64,000 bases of DNA, taken from contig QCCF01000001.1 of NCBI GenBank assembly GCA_003281365.1, positions 248,001 to 312,000 of the forward strand. Reading direction: 5' to 3'. This DNA comes from Prochlorococcus sp. AG-347-K18. GTDB taxonomy: Bacteria; Cyanobacteriota; Cyanobacteriia; PCC-6307; Cyanobiaceae. Both the position numbers and the translations under genes were made by a program. Each line of letters starts with the position of its first letter. Position 1 is the stretch's first letter. A model generated the notes under the pieces. It was not told the origin of the DNA. It searched no databases and saw nothing but the letters and a program-made list of their open reading frames with translations. Positions 37,235 through 45,928 of the stretch are shown piece by piece.

Positions 37235-38429
37235 TTTTTATCACAATATTTATATCATCCACCATCTTATGACAAGCATTGTTTTCACCTAGCCTTTTTT
37301 TTGCATTTTCATTACATGAGATCAAAAAATTCTTATTTAGCTTTATAAGATATATTACTTTTATAATCAATTCAATTGTCTGATTTATTTTATCATTCTT
37401 ATTTTTATATTTACTTGCACAAAAAACATATTTTCCAAGCAAACGTCTTTGAGCTTCAGCAAAAGATTTTGTAAATTGCGGGCCATTTCCCTCTATCTGA
37501 ATAACTGGTTTGCCTAATCCAATAGCTTGCTCTGCTGCAGTTCCTGCCATACTGATACAGCATCGACTTTTCAGTAGTATTTTTTCAAAATTATTCCAAT
37601 ATATATGTACTTCTAAAGATTTATATTGGCATTTCAGGAAATACTTTTCTTCTATTTTTTCCAAGAGTAACCATCTTCTACTTTTAAATATCTCCTTTAT
37701 TTTTGATAAAGATAAAGCATTAACTATTGCAAAATTAAATTCAATTTTTTGAAAATATTTGAAATCTGATAGTGCCTCTAATACCTCTAAAATCAAAACA
37801 AAATTATCTACAATTTCGGGAAATCTACTCCCTGGAAATAAACCAATACTAAATTCAGTTTTTTTCAATTCCTTATCTCTAGAAAAAAACTTATCCATAA
37901 ATGGATTTCCAAAAAAAGATACTTTCTTTTTTAATTGATTTGTTAAATCATCGGCTGTAAGAGAATCTCTTGTGTATATTTTTTTTGCCTTTTGTGAGAT
38001 CAAGAAAAATTTAGAAGGCCATGGTAATTTTAACTTCCCTTCATAATGACTAGAATAGGCAACTAGATATGTAAAGAAGTCTTTCCTACAAACCCACGCA
38101 AAAAAAACTGGCACAATATCCCCAACCACAAAAAAATAATCATATTTTTTTCTTATTTTATAAGTTAAAAATAATTTTTTTAGAAGATAAAATATTTCTC
38201 CTCCAAATATCTCAATTAGTCTTCCCTTAAAAGAATTATAACCAATTCCTCCAGTACTAAATTCTTTGGTTTTTCCAATAATCTTAATTTTTTCTTTTTC
38301 GTAATGATTTCCTTTACCAACAATTGGCAACGCATTCACAAAATAACCACTTTTTAAAAATTGCTTAGCTATCAAACTCCCGGATAGATCTTCTCCATGC
38401 CCATTACTTAAAATTAATATTTTAGACAA
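37227..38429 (-). CDS. lipid-A-disaccharide-synthase-related glycosyltransferase
   Basis: A 400-residue protein of the LpxB-related family conserved in cyanobacteria (TIGR03492 type). The N-terminus ILILSNGHGEDLSGSLIA replaces the usual LpxB GExSGD motif, and the C-terminal SMAGTAAEQAIGLGKPVIQI resembles nucleotide-sugar-binding motifs of GT-B enzymes. Marine picocyanobacterial lipid A is unusual, so the substrate may not be a lipid A precursor. It lies 1 bp after the TPR gene. Confidence 0.85.
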   Translation of the reverse strand: MSKILILSNGHGEDLSGSLIAKQFLKSGYFVNALPIVGKGNHYEKEKIKIIGKTKEFSTGGIGYNSFKGRLIEIFGGEIFYLLKKLFLTYKIRKKYDYFFVVGDIVPVFFAWVCRKDFFTYLVAYSSHYEGKLKLPWPSKFFLISQKAKKIYTRDSLTADDLTNQLKKKVSFFGNPFMDKFFSRDKELKKTEFSIGLFPGSRFPEIVDNFVLILEVLEALSDFKYFQKIEFNFAIVNALSLSKIKEIFKSRRWLLLEKIEEKYFLKCQYKSLEVHIYWNNFEKILLKSRCCISMAGTAAEQAIGLGKPVIQIEGNGPQFTKSFAEAQRRLLGKYVFCASKYKNKNDKINQTIELIIKVIYLIKLNKNFLISCNENAKKRLGENNACHKMVDDINIVIKND

Positions 38430-38430
38430 T

Positions 38431-38859
38431 TTAAAATTCCAACCATTTTTTTACTTTTGTTAACTCAGGCCAATCTGGATATCTACTTAGTCCATCTGTA
38501 ACAGATTCTTTTAAGTCACTTTTTACATCTGGCATCATCTTTGACATTTTTTTTATTAACTCGATATGATCTCTAACACCTTTATTATTGGTAGCCAAAA
38601 GAGCTAAGGATAAATTCATTCTTGCCTGTGGATCTTGCTGATTTAGTCGAACTGCTTGCCTGGCAGCTGCCAAAGCTTCTTCATTATTTTTCAAGAGTAA
38701 TTGAAGCCATGAAAGACAGGTCCAAGCAGCAAAATGACTTGGTATTTGCTGTATAATTTTCTGAAAATCTTGAACAATTGGAATTAAATCTTGACCATCT
38801 TTATATCTCGATAGAGCTGCATTAAAATCCTCTTCGAGGGTATTAATTTCGTTATTCAT
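38431..38859 (-). CDS. TPR-repeat protein
   Basis: A 142-residue soluble helical protein with about two tetratricopeptide units (SHFAAWTCLSWLQLLLKNNE and ALAAARQAVRLNQQDPQARM). The partner is unknown. It lies 6 bp after the IscA/SufA-type gene and 1 bp before the LpxB-related gene, so it may be co-transcribed with both. Confidence 0.85.
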   Translation of the reverse strand: MNNEINTLEEDFNAALSRYKDGQDLIPIVQDFQKIIQQIPSHFAAWTCLSWLQLLLKNNEEALAAARQAVRLNQQDPQARMNLSLALLATNNKGVRDHIELIKKMSKMMPDVKSDLKESVTDGLSRYPDWPELTKVKKWLEF

Positions 38860-38865
38860 TATTAA

Positions 38866-39258
38866 TCACACTGCAAAAGAGCTTCCACAGCCGCAAGTTT
38901 GAGAAGCATTAGGATTTACAAAATTAAAGCCACCACCAATTAATTCTTTACTAAAATCTAATTGCATCCCATAAATATACAGTAGACTTTTTGGATCACA
39001 AACTACTTTAAAGCTTTGATCATCTTTTAATGAATAATCATAAACTTTATCATCAGGATTTATTTGATTACTTCCTATAAAATCCATCGTATAACTCATT
39101 CCACTACAACCCCCTGATCTTACTCCTACTCTGAGCGCTTTTTTATCACTTTGACCCTTTAACAAATTGGAAATTTGCTCAATTGCATCATTCGTTATTA
39201 AGATACCTTTGCCATCATCAGAATTTTTAATTTCCTGTTTAACTTCTACATTTTCCAT
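38866..39258 (-). CDS. A-type Fe-S cluster carrier (IscA/SufA/HesB family)
   Basis: A 130-residue A-type carrier with the three conserved cysteines: one in SGGCSGMSY and two in TCGCGSSF (here CGCG near the C-terminus). These bind an Fe-S cluster for transfer to target proteins. The ATG at 39258 is preferred over a TTG two codons upstream. The family also includes ErpA; paralog identity cannot be set here. It diverges from crtQ. Confidence 0.93.
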   Translation of the reverse strand: MENVEVKQEIKNSDDGKGILITNDAIEQISNLLKGQSDKKALRVGVRSGGCSGMSYTMDFIGSNQINPDDKVYDYSLKDDQSFKVVCDPKSLLYIYGMQLDFSKELIGGGFNFVNPNASQTCGCGSSFAV

Positions 39259-39337
39259 AAACAAAGATTCTCAACTATTTATAATATAAAAACTTAATCG
39301 ATAGGATGCATAGATCAAACAATATCCAAACTTGATT

Positions 39338-39346
39338 TGTTATAAT
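39338..39346 (+). promoter_or_regulatory. candidate extended -10 promoter of crtQ
   Basis: TGTTATAAT is an extended -10 (TGn then consensus TATAAT at 39341-39346). The crtQ GTG lies 11 bases after it, so a transcript from this promoter would be leaderless or nearly so. No ribosome-binding site is visible before the GTG. Confidence 0.5.
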
Positions 39347-39357
39347 TTTAAGAAAAA

Positions 39358-40812
39358 GTGAAAATTGCAATAGTTGGTTCTGGATTAGCTGGTCTTACAG
39401 CAGCAGTTAATTTAGTTGATGAAGGCCATGAAGTAGATATATACGAAAGCAGGTCATTTTGGGGAGGTAAAGTCGGAAGTTGGGAAGATAAAGATGGCAA
39501 TCACATAGAAATGGGTTTACATGTATTTTTTTATAATTATGCAAATCTATTTAAATTAATGAAAAAAGTAGGAGCTTTAGATAATTTACTCCCGAAAGAT
39601 CATACTCACCTATTTATCAATAATGGTGGGAATTTGAAATCTTTAGATTTCAGATTCCCCTTAGGTGCTCCATTTAATGGACTAAAAGCATTTTTTACTA
39701 CCGAACAACTAACTTGGGTAGATAAGTTCAGAAATGCCCTTGCTTTGGGAACAAGCCCAATAGTTAGAGGATTGATAGACTATGAAGGTGCAATGAAAAT
39801 AATTAGAAACTTAGATAGAATTAGTTTTAAAGAATGGTTTTTAAACCATGGAGGAAGTGAGAAAAGTTTAGAAAGGATGTGGGATCCTATCGCATATGCT
39901 TTAGGTTTTATTAATTGCAAAGATATTTCAGCAAGATGCATGCTAACTATTTTTATGATGTTTGCTTCAAAAACAGAAGCCTCAAAACTTAATCTTTTAA
40001 AAGGTTCTCCACATAAGTGGTTAACTCAACCTATTGTCGACTACATCACAAACAAAGGGGCAAAAATCCATCTTAATCACAAGGTAGAAGAAATTATTTA
40101 TGAGAAGGAATCTTCATCTTATTTAGTTAATCAGTTAAAAATATCTTCTCCTGAAGGAATTAAGGCAGTATTTGCTGATAAATTTCTTGCTGCTTGTGAT
40201 GTTCCTGGAATAAAAAAAATAATTCCAAAAGAATGGTATCAATTTAAAGAATTTGAAGGTTTAAAAAAACTTAGAGCAGTTGCTGTTGCCACAATTCAAT
40301 TAAGATATGACGGTTGGGTTACCGAGTTACAAAAAGATAATATTGGAAATACACCAACTGGACTAGATAACCTTCTTTATTCCGCTGATGCCTCTTTCAG
40401 TTGCTTTGCTGATTTAGCACTAGCAAGTCCAGCAGATTATAGAAAACAAGATATGGGATCACTCCTCCAATGTGTTTTAACTCCTGGCGATAAATGGATT
40501 GGAAGATCTACAGAAAGAATTACAAAAGAAATAGATAAAGAGGTTCGTCTTCTATTCCCATCCTCAAAAAACCTTAAATTGCTTTGGAGTAACGTAGTAC
40601 AAATTCCTCAATCACTCTATAGAGAATCTCCAGGTATGGAACCTTTCAGACCCGATCAAAAAACACCAATATCTAATTTCTTCATGGCTGGTAGTTATAC
40701 AAAACAAGATTACATAGACTCTATGGAGGGAGCCACAATGAGTGGTCATCTTGCTGCTGCTGCAATTTTAGAGAAGAAAGCCGAATTAGCAAAAAATCTT
40801 GCAGTAAGTTAA
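39358..40812 (+). CDS. crtQ: 9,9'-di-cis-zeta-carotene desaturase
   Basis: Plant-type ZDS that converts zeta-carotene to poly-cis-lycopene, 484 residues. The FAD fold [20 protein letters not shown] starts at about residue 7, [13 protein letters not shown] follows, and the C-terminus has [20 protein letters not shown]. It is related to crtP but is the ZDS paralog by these motifs. The start is a GTG. It is followed 3 bp later by the SRPBCC gene, a frequent cyanobacterial pair. Confidence 0.95.
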   Translation: MKIAIVGSGLAGLTAAVNLVDEGHEVDIYESRSFWGGKVGSWEDKDGNHIEMGLHVFFYNYANLFKLMKKVGALDNLLPKDHTHLFINNGGNLKSLDFRFPLGAPFNGLKAFFTTEQLTWVDKFRNALALGTSPIVRGLIDYEGAMKIIRNLDRISFKEWFLNHGGSEKSLERMWDPIAYALGFINCKDISARCMLTIFMMFASKTEASKLNLLKGSPHKWLTQPIVDYITNKGAKIHLNHKVEEIIYEKESSSYLVNQLKISSPEGIKAVFADKFLAACDVPGIKKIIPKEWYQFKEFEGLKKLRAVAVATIQLRYDGWVTELQKDNIGNTPTGLDNLLYSADASFSCFADLALASPADYRKQDMGSLLQCVLTPGDKWIGRSTERITKEIDKEVRLLFPSSKNLKLLWSNVVQIPQSLYRESPGMEPFRPDQKTPISNFFMAGSYTKQDYIDSMEGATMSGHLAAAAILEKKAELAKNLAVS

Positions 40813-40815
40813 TTG

Positions 40816-41286
40816 ATGGGCACTTGGCTAAAACATGACGTAAAAACAGTTGTTAATGCGCCTCTCGAAAATGTTTGGAATACATGGAGCGATTTAGACT
40901 CAATGTCACTTTGGATGAGCTGGATTGAATCTGTAAAAACGGTTGAGGAAGAAACTAATACATTACCAGATTTAACAGAATGGACTTTAGCGGCAAATGG
41001 CTTTAGGTTTAAATGGAAAGCTCAAATTACAGAAAGGGTCGAAAAAAGCAAACTTAAATGGAAATCTATAGGAGGTTTACCAACTGAGGGATCAGTAATC
41101 TTCGAGAGTAAAAGTGAGACAATCACAATAGTAAATTTAGCGATTACTTATGAGCTACCTAAAATAATTGCGCGGTTTATGGAAGAAAACATTTTAGGCA
41201 AAATGGTTACAAATGAATTACAGGCTAATATTGATAGGTTCAAAGATTTAGTTGAAAAGAACTATACAAAAAATTTATCTAACTAA
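40816..41286 (+). CDS. SRPBCC-family protein downstream of crtQ
   Basis: A 156-residue START/Bet v1-like domain: VVNAPLENVWNTWSDLDSMS at the start, then alternating strands (WKAQITERVEKSKLKWKSIG) and a long C-terminal helix with FMEENILGKMVTNELQANID. This fold binds hydrophobic ligands. Its position 3 bp after crtQ suggests it handles a carotenoid or quinone, which is inference. The ATG at 40816 is preferred to a TTG one codon earlier. It overlaps hemD, which is convergent, by 8 bp. Confidence 0.85.
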   Translation: MGTWLKHDVKTVVNAPLENVWNTWSDLDSMSLWMSWIESVKTVEEETNTLPDLTEWTLAANGFRFKWKAQITERVEKSKLKWKSIGGLPTEGSVIFESKSETITIVNLAITYELPKIIARFMEENILGKMVTNELQANIDRFKDLVEKNYTKNLSN

Positions 41287-42076
41287 AAATATTTATTGCT
41301 ACATCTAGTAGTCCTTCAAACGTATATTTTTGTGCCTGACTATCAACTCTTCCAAAAATTTTGTTACATATTTTTGTTGTCTGAGGACCAATAGTTATCA
41401 ATTTAATTCGATGAAAATATTCTAACCATTTTCTACCAAGTTTTTTTTCTAATAGAGAAGCAGCATTTGATACGGTTTTACCGCTTGAGAAAATAATTGC
41501 ATCGACTTTTCGATTAGAAATAATATCAATTGTTTCTTCCGGAATTGAGTCTGGACATCTAGATTCATATGCAGCAACTTCAAATACACGAGAACCAGCC
41601 TTTCTAAATTGATCTGCAATTAGATCCCTACCACCTGTTTGAACTCTTGGTACAAAAACCCGAAGTCCATAACCAGATACGGGGAAATTATCAATTAAAC
41701 TTTCAGCAACAAATTCTGGAGGTATAAAATCAGCCTTAATCCCAAAATCATCAAGAGTTTTTGAGGTTTTTTCTCCGACTACAGCGATTTTTGTTGTTTT
41801 AGAACACTCTTTTAATGAACTATTAAAAAATCTAAGTCTTTTATCCACAAATTTTATCCCATTACTACTGGAAAAGATAATCCAATGAAAATCATCTATT
41901 TGATTTAGTGCTTCGTCAAGAGGATTAAAATCATCAGGATCACCAATACTTATTGCAGGCAAATCATATACGTTAGCGCCTTTGCTTGTGAATATCTTTT
42001 TTATATCCAATATCCCTTCTTTTGATCGAGTGATGATTATATTTCTTTGATCAAGGGGTAGATCAACCATTGGCAT
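41279..42076 (-). CDS. hemD: uroporphyrinogen-III synthase
   Basis: Closes hydroxymethylbilane to uroporphyrinogen III in haem and chlorophyll synthesis. The 265 residues show the two-lobed HemD pattern: NIIITRSKEG at the start, WIIFSSSNGIKF, FVPRVQTGGRDLIADQFRKA and AIIFSSGKTVSNAAS, then LITIGPQTTKIC. HemD is poorly conserved, but this order is good. The start at 42076 is chosen because GAGG lies six bases upstream; alternatives are at 42088 and 42070. It overlaps rbfA by 14 bp with this start. Confidence 0.9.
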   Translation of the reverse strand: MPMVDLPLDQRNIIITRSKEGILDIKKIFTSKGANVYDLPAISIGDPDDFNPLDEALNQIDDFHWIIFSSSNGIKFVDKRLRFFNSSLKECSKTTKIAVVGEKTSKTLDDFGIKADFIPPEFVAESLIDNFPVSGYGLRVFVPRVQTGGRDLIADQFRKAGSRVFEVAAYESRCPDSIPEETIDIISNRKVDAIIFSSGKTVSNAASLLEKKLGRKWLEYFHRIKLITIGPQTTKICNKIFGRVDSQAQKYTFEGLLDVAINIFS

Positions 42077-42455
42077 CATTATCCTCATAATTATTATTTT
42101 CAGTTTTATTTTTTAATTCATCGAGAATTTTCAAGACTGATAATCCTTTATCAATAACAATATCATCTTTAAAAATTATCTCTGGAACTCTTCTCATTTC
42201 TATTCTTTTACCTAAACTATGTCTTATGGAACTTTTAGCAATATTCAAATTAGCGACAATCTCTTTCCTCACTTTATCTTGAGCAGTCGAAGTTATGTAA
42301 ATTTTACAGTGTTGTAAATCACCTGATAAATCAATCTTAGAAATATTGACGAAATGATCTCTGATAAGATCATTTTCCAGATCATTTTGCAAAATCAAGG
42401 TTATTTCTTTCTTTAAAAGAGAAGAAACTTTTGCAAGACGGTAATTGTTTGGCAT
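42063..42455 (-). CDS. rbfA: ribosome-binding factor A
   Basis: KH-like protein that binds the 30S subunit during 16S rRNA maturation. The 130 residues begin MPNNYRLAKVSSLLKKEITL and contain HCKIYITSTAQDKVRKEI and RVPEIIFKDDIVID, the RbfA hallmarks. Its ATG overlaps the stop of the upstream DUF751-type gene by one base (TAATG), and its 3' end overlaps hemD. Confidence 0.94.
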   Translation of the reverse strand: MPNNYRLAKVSSLLKKEITLILQNDLENDLIRDHFVNISKIDLSGDLQHCKIYITSTAQDKVRKEIVANLNIAKSSIRHSLGKRIEMRRVPEIIFKDDIVIDKGLSVLKILDELKNKTENNNYEDNDANG

Positions 42456-42664
42456 TATAGTTGTAAATTTATTGGGTTTGTCATCGCTTGCAAGACAAAA
42501 TAAACAGTTATGAAAGCACTTAAGACAGAAGATATTAAACCTACTATTGTAAGTGGATTTGATCTATTCTTGAACAAAGGTTCAAGCAAAGCAACTAGTC
42601 CCCCAACAATTATGGATACTAAATACTTGGGATATCTTGCAACATTAGAGAAAAATTCGCCCAT
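42455..42664 (-). CDS. DUF751-type small membrane protein
   Basis: A 69-residue protein, MGEFFSNVARYPKYLVSIIV at the start, with two membrane helices. The FF-NV-RYP motif is that of DUF751, a cyanobacterial/plastid (Ycf33-like) family of unknown function. An in-frame GTG lies three codons upstream. It is coupled to rbfA by a TAATG overlap, the usual gene order in cyanobacteria. Confidence 0.82.
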   Translation of the reverse strand: MGEFFSNVARYPKYLVSIIVGGLVALLEPLFKNRSNPLTIVGLISSVLSAFITVYFVLQAMTNPINLQL

Positions 42665-42718
42665 ATGCTCCACAAATAGATTACTTTTTTAGCTAAGTTT
42701 TAACAAACATTAAACAGC

Positions 42719-43444
42719 ATGATTACATTATATCAATTTAGGCATAGTGCTTTTTGTTTAAAAACAAGAATGGCTCTTCATGCAAAAAAACTACAATATC
42801 GAGTTGAAGAAGTAATACCTGGAATTGGTCAATTTGAAATTTTTAAATTATCTGGTCAAAAACAAGTCCCTGTAATAGTCGATAGTAATGATCAAATTAT
42901 TTCTGACTCATCAACTATTTGCGAATATATAGATAAAAAAAATGATAACAATCCACTTTTTCCTGAGGATCCAATATTATTTGCACAATGCAAACTAATT
43001 GAAGACTGGGCAGATACTACAATGGCCACAACTTGCAGAAAAGCCTTAATAAAATCTGCAATAGAAAATCCACAGCTAAGAACTGCATTACTTCCAGATG
43101 AAATACCTTCCTCAGTTAAAGGTATTGTTGATAAATTACCTTTTCAGAATCTTAGTAAAATCTCTAATGTAGTTTTGTCTTCTAAAGATAATTTAGAACT
43201 CCAAAAATTACTGGAAGCTTTATCAAAATCATTGATCAACAAAAAATATTTAGTTGGAGATAGTTTATCAATTGCAGATATTTCAATTGCAGCTCAATTA
43301 TCCCTTCTTAAATTTCCAAAATCAGCAGGGCCAATTCTTTCAGGAGAGGGAAGTCAAGAATACATAAATAACCCTTATCTAGAAAATCTTTTCATTTGGA
43401 GGAATAACTTAGAAAAATATCTTTTTAGTGCTAACTCTCAATAA
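42719..43444 (+). CDS. glutathione S-transferase family protein
   Basis: A 241-residue GST-like protein. The thioredoxin-like N-terminal domain begins MITLYQFRHSAFCLKTRMAL, with GQKQVPVIVDSN (cis-Pro) and SDSSTICEYID (glutathione gamma-Glu site). The helical C-terminal domain has YLVGDSLSIADISIAAQLSL. The Cys in SAFCLK could be catalytic, as in Omega or CLIC-like GSTs. Substrate unknown. Its 3' end overlaps the convergent gene at 43431 by 14 bp. Confidence 0.9.
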   Translation: MITLYQFRHSAFCLKTRMALHAKKLQYRVEEVIPGIGQFEIFKLSGQKQVPVIVDSNDQIISDSSTICEYIDKKNDNNPLFPEDPILFAQCKLIEDWADTTMATTCRKALIKSAIENPQLRTALLPDEIPSSVKGIVDKLPFQNLSKISNVVLSSKDNLELQKLLEALSKSLINKKYLVGDSLSIADISIAAQLSLLKFPKSAGPILSGEGSQEYINNPYLENLFIWRNNLEKYLFSANSQ

Positions 43445-44138
43445 ATTCAAAGGTCAATTTATATTTATTTGTTTTAATAGCATGAATAGAAGGATCGCCA
43501 ACTTTTGAACCATATGAAGCAACATATTGCACTCCACAAATTGATGGTTTGCTTGAATTATTAACTGGCAATATTTCTTCGGAACATTTTTCAAATTTAC
43601 TAATTGTCTCTACCTGATTAATCCTTGAAGCGCCTGGCTTATGTCCTGTTTGTATAACAAGCTCATCTGCGAAAAAAATATCATCATTATGGATCTGATT
43701 TCTCCCTATAATTCTTGAATCAATATAGAAATCATCTTTTAAATAAGTAATTTGATTATTAATAGATTGAGGATCATTTAAAACCTTGACTAAGAGGTCA
43801 CCAAATATTGCTTTTCCAATAGATTCAGAATTTTTTGCACGATTACCAACAATTAAATCTGAATCATTCTTGAAGAAATTTACCTTATAACTAACTGGCT
43901 CTTCTGAATCATTAATTATATCTTGAGAGGTAACAAGCCAATTACCCTCGAACCATTTAGGATAAATTAAATCTTTAGAAGTATCAGATAATTTAAAAGT
44001 TGGTAAATATAATTCTGGCCATTGATTTACCCGATTATCTAAAAACTCTCGTACGTTAGAATCTACTAAAGCAAAAGAACTTTCTAAAAAAATCCCTTGA
44101 ATACTCAAGCAAAGTATTAATCCAAGAAAAATTTTCAT
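43431..44138 (-). CDS. exported conserved cyanobacterial protein (DUF6816-like)
   Basis: A 235-residue protein with a signal peptide (MKIFLGLILCLSIQGIF then ESSFA, likely cut near residue 24), so it is lumenal or periplasmic. The mature part has WPELYLPTFKLSDTSKDLIY and YPKWFEGNWLVTSQ near the start and two Cys (SEEC, SICGVQ) late. I think this is the cyanobacterial DUF6816 family, seen also in chloroplast lumen, but I am not certain. Its ATG is 1 bp from the divergent CRR7-like ATG. Confidence 0.68.
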   Translation of the reverse strand: MKIFLGLILCLSIQGIFLESSFALVDSNVREFLDNRVNQWPELYLPTFKLSDTSKDLIYPKWFEGNWLVTSQDIINDSEEPVSYKVNFFKNDSDLIVGNRAKNSESIGKAIFGDLLVKVLNDPQSINNQITYLKDDFYIDSRIIGRNQIHNDDIFFADELVIQTGHKPGASRINQVETISKFEKCSEEILPVNNSSKPSICGVQYVASYGSKVGDPSIHAIKTNKYKLTFEFIES

Positions 44139-44139
44139 T

Positions 44140-44397
44140 ATGTCAAATCCACTAATAAGAGCATCAGATCATTATGTATTATTAGAGCCATATTCAAAAG
44201 AAAAAATTGTATCAAAACAAGAAGCAATTTTATGGTTGAAGAATTGGCTTAGTAAGACAGAAACACAAACAATATATCAAAATATAGAAGAGCCTGATCA
44301 GAAATTTTTTGAAGAATTATTGGAAAGCACTTATGAATTAGAAATAAAATTAGGATACGTTATCAAATGGTTTGCAGTAAGAATTGAACCAGATTAA
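44140..44397 (+). CDS. CRR7-family protein (NDH-1 assembly/stability factor)
   Basis: An 85-residue soluble protein: MSNPLIRASDHYVLLEPYSK at the start and YELEIKLGYVIKWFAVRIEP at the end. The pattern, from HYVLLEP through the C-terminal WFAVR, matches the CRR7 (chlororespiratory reduction 7) family, needed for the NDH subcomplex in plants. The window is rich in NDH-1 genes, which fits but does not prove it. It diverges from the DUF6816-like gene with a single base between the start codons and overlaps aroK by 4 bp. Confidence 0.72.
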   Translation: MSNPLIRASDHYVLLEPYSKEKIVSKQEAILWLKNWLSKTETQTIYQNIEEPDQKFFEELLESTYELEIKLGYVIKWFAVRIEPD

Positions 44398-44951
44398 CTA
44401 TTTATTTCTTTATGAATTGCATTGATTATTTTCATAGCAACTTCTTCAACATTTTCTCTTTTTACCTTAATTCTTAAATCTGCTTGAGAATATAAATTTT
44501 CTCTTGATTGAAAAATGCTCATATATACATCATTTAGATTCTTTCCCTGAAGTAGTGGCCTGTTTGCAATTTCATTTTTCAATCTTTCAATTGCTATATC
44601 TTTGTCGAGATCTATCCAAGCAATTATTCCCTGTCTTAAAATTCCCCAATTTTCCAATTTGGTAACTATTCCTCCCCCAGTTGAGATTACTAATGAAGGA
44701 ATTTTGATAGTTTCTTTTAGGCAGATTGCCTCTAATTCACGGAAACTATCTTCTCCTTCATCATTAAAAATTTGATTGATAGATTTTTTTGCCAACTTCT
44801 CTATTAATGAATCTAAATCAATATATTTATACTTCAATAATTGAGCCAGCTTCAAACCAGTTTGTGACTTACCAGAACCCATCATTCCTATTAAAAATAT
44901 GCTTCTGCCCTTGATAGTATGAAGTGTTTTTTCGATAATTGATTGTTCCAT
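44394..44951 (-). CDS. aroK: shikimate kinase
   Basis: ATP-dependent phosphorylation of shikimate in aromatic amino-acid synthesis. The Walker A is GMMGSGKSQTG at about residues 22-32, then DLDSLIEK (shikimate Asp), EDSFRELEA and STGGGIV, and LID residue Arg in NRPLLQGK. The 185-residue length is standard. It is convergent with the CRR7-like gene and diverges from the PTPS gene across 50 bp. Confidence 0.94.
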   Translation of the reverse strand: MEQSIIEKTLHTIKGRSIFLIGMMGSGKSQTGLKLAQLLKYKYIDLDSLIEKLAKKSINQIFNDEGEDSFRELEAICLKETIKIPSLVISTGGGIVTKLENWGILRQGIIAWIDLDKDIAIERLKNEIANRPLLQGKNLNDVYMSIFQSRENLYSQADLRIKVKRENVEEVAMKIINAIHKEINS

Positions 44952-45001
44952 AAAGACAAAAGCGTATTTAAAACCTTAAGATAGTATTATCACAGATAGG
45001 T

Positions 45002-45928
45002 ATGACTTCTACACAATCCAAACCATTACATGGAAAAGGACGTGATTGCGTCATAACTCGACGTGCCTGCTTTAGTTCTAGCCACCGTTATTGGCTTCCT
45101 GAAAAAAGCCAAGAAGAAAATTTATCTCTTTTTGGTAAGTGCAGTATTGCTCCAGGTCATGGTCATAATTATGAACTTATTGTTTCAATGGGTGGAGAAC
45201 TAAACTCTGATGGAATGGTACTTAATCTCTCTGATGTAAAACACTCTATTAAAGATAAGGTTACTGGACAATTAGATTTTCGTTTTTTAAATGATGTCTG
45301 GCCTGAATTTAATGTTAATAATCAAGAGGGTATACTTCCTACAACTGAAGCATTAGTCAAGGTCATTTGGAGTCGTTTAAAGGATGATTTACCACTTACA
45401 AGTCTAAGGCTTTATGAAAACCCAAATTTATGGGCAGATTATTTTGGAAAAAACATGGAAGCATTTTTAACAGTTCAAACTCATTTTGCAGCCGCTCATA
45501 GACTTGCAAAAGAAGAGATATCCTTTGATGAAAACAAAAAAATCTATGGGAAATGTGCGAGAGTTAATGGACATGGTCATAACTATCTTGTCGATATAAC
45601 TGTAAAAGGAGACATTGATAAAAGAACAGGGATGGTTTGCGACTTATCTACCCTCCAAGAGATTATTAATGATTTGGTTGTTGAACAACTAGATCATACT
45701 TTTCTAAATAAAGACATCGAATTTTTCCACAATTGTGTTCCAACTGCTGAAAATATAGCTTTATATATTTCTGATATTCTGAAAAAACCAATACATAACC
45801 TCGGTGCATCATTACACAAAATAAGACTCCAAGAGAGCCCAAACAATGCTGCTGAAATTTATGTTGATCAAAAGTTAACCAATTCATTACAGTTGAAATT
45901 TGAAAATAGTTTAGTCACACAAACTTGA
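45002..45928 (+). CDS. double-domain 6-pyruvoyl-tetrahydropterin synthase / QueD-like protein
   Basis: A 308-residue tandem of two PTPS/QueD domains (about 15-148 and 152-290). Both keep the three zinc His and the Cys: His 28, 53, 55 and Cys 47 in the first, His 166, 191, 193 and Cys 185 in the second. The catalytic Asp-His pair is intact in the second domain (QLDHTFLN, Asp 231-His 232), but in the first it reads QLDFRFLN with Phe 93 in place of His. The second domain is therefore probably the enzyme and the first a partner or altered site. Possible pathways are pterin or queuosine synthesis. It overlaps the RibD_C-like gene by 4 bp. Confidence 0.92.
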   Translation: MTSTQSKPLHGKGRDCVITRRACFSSSHRYWLPEKSQEENLSLFGKCSIAPGHGHNYELIVSMGGELNSDGMVLNLSDVKHSIKDKVTGQLDFRFLNDVWPEFNVNNQEGILPTTEALVKVIWSRLKDDLPLTSLRLYENPNLWADYFGKNMEAFLTVQTHFAAAHRLAKEEISFDENKKIYGKCARVNGHGHNYLVDITVKGDIDKRTGMVCDLSTLQEIINDLVVEQLDHTFLNKDIEFFHNCVPTAENIALYISDILKKPIHNLGASLHKIRLQESPNNAAEIYVDQKLTNSLQLKFENSLVTQT

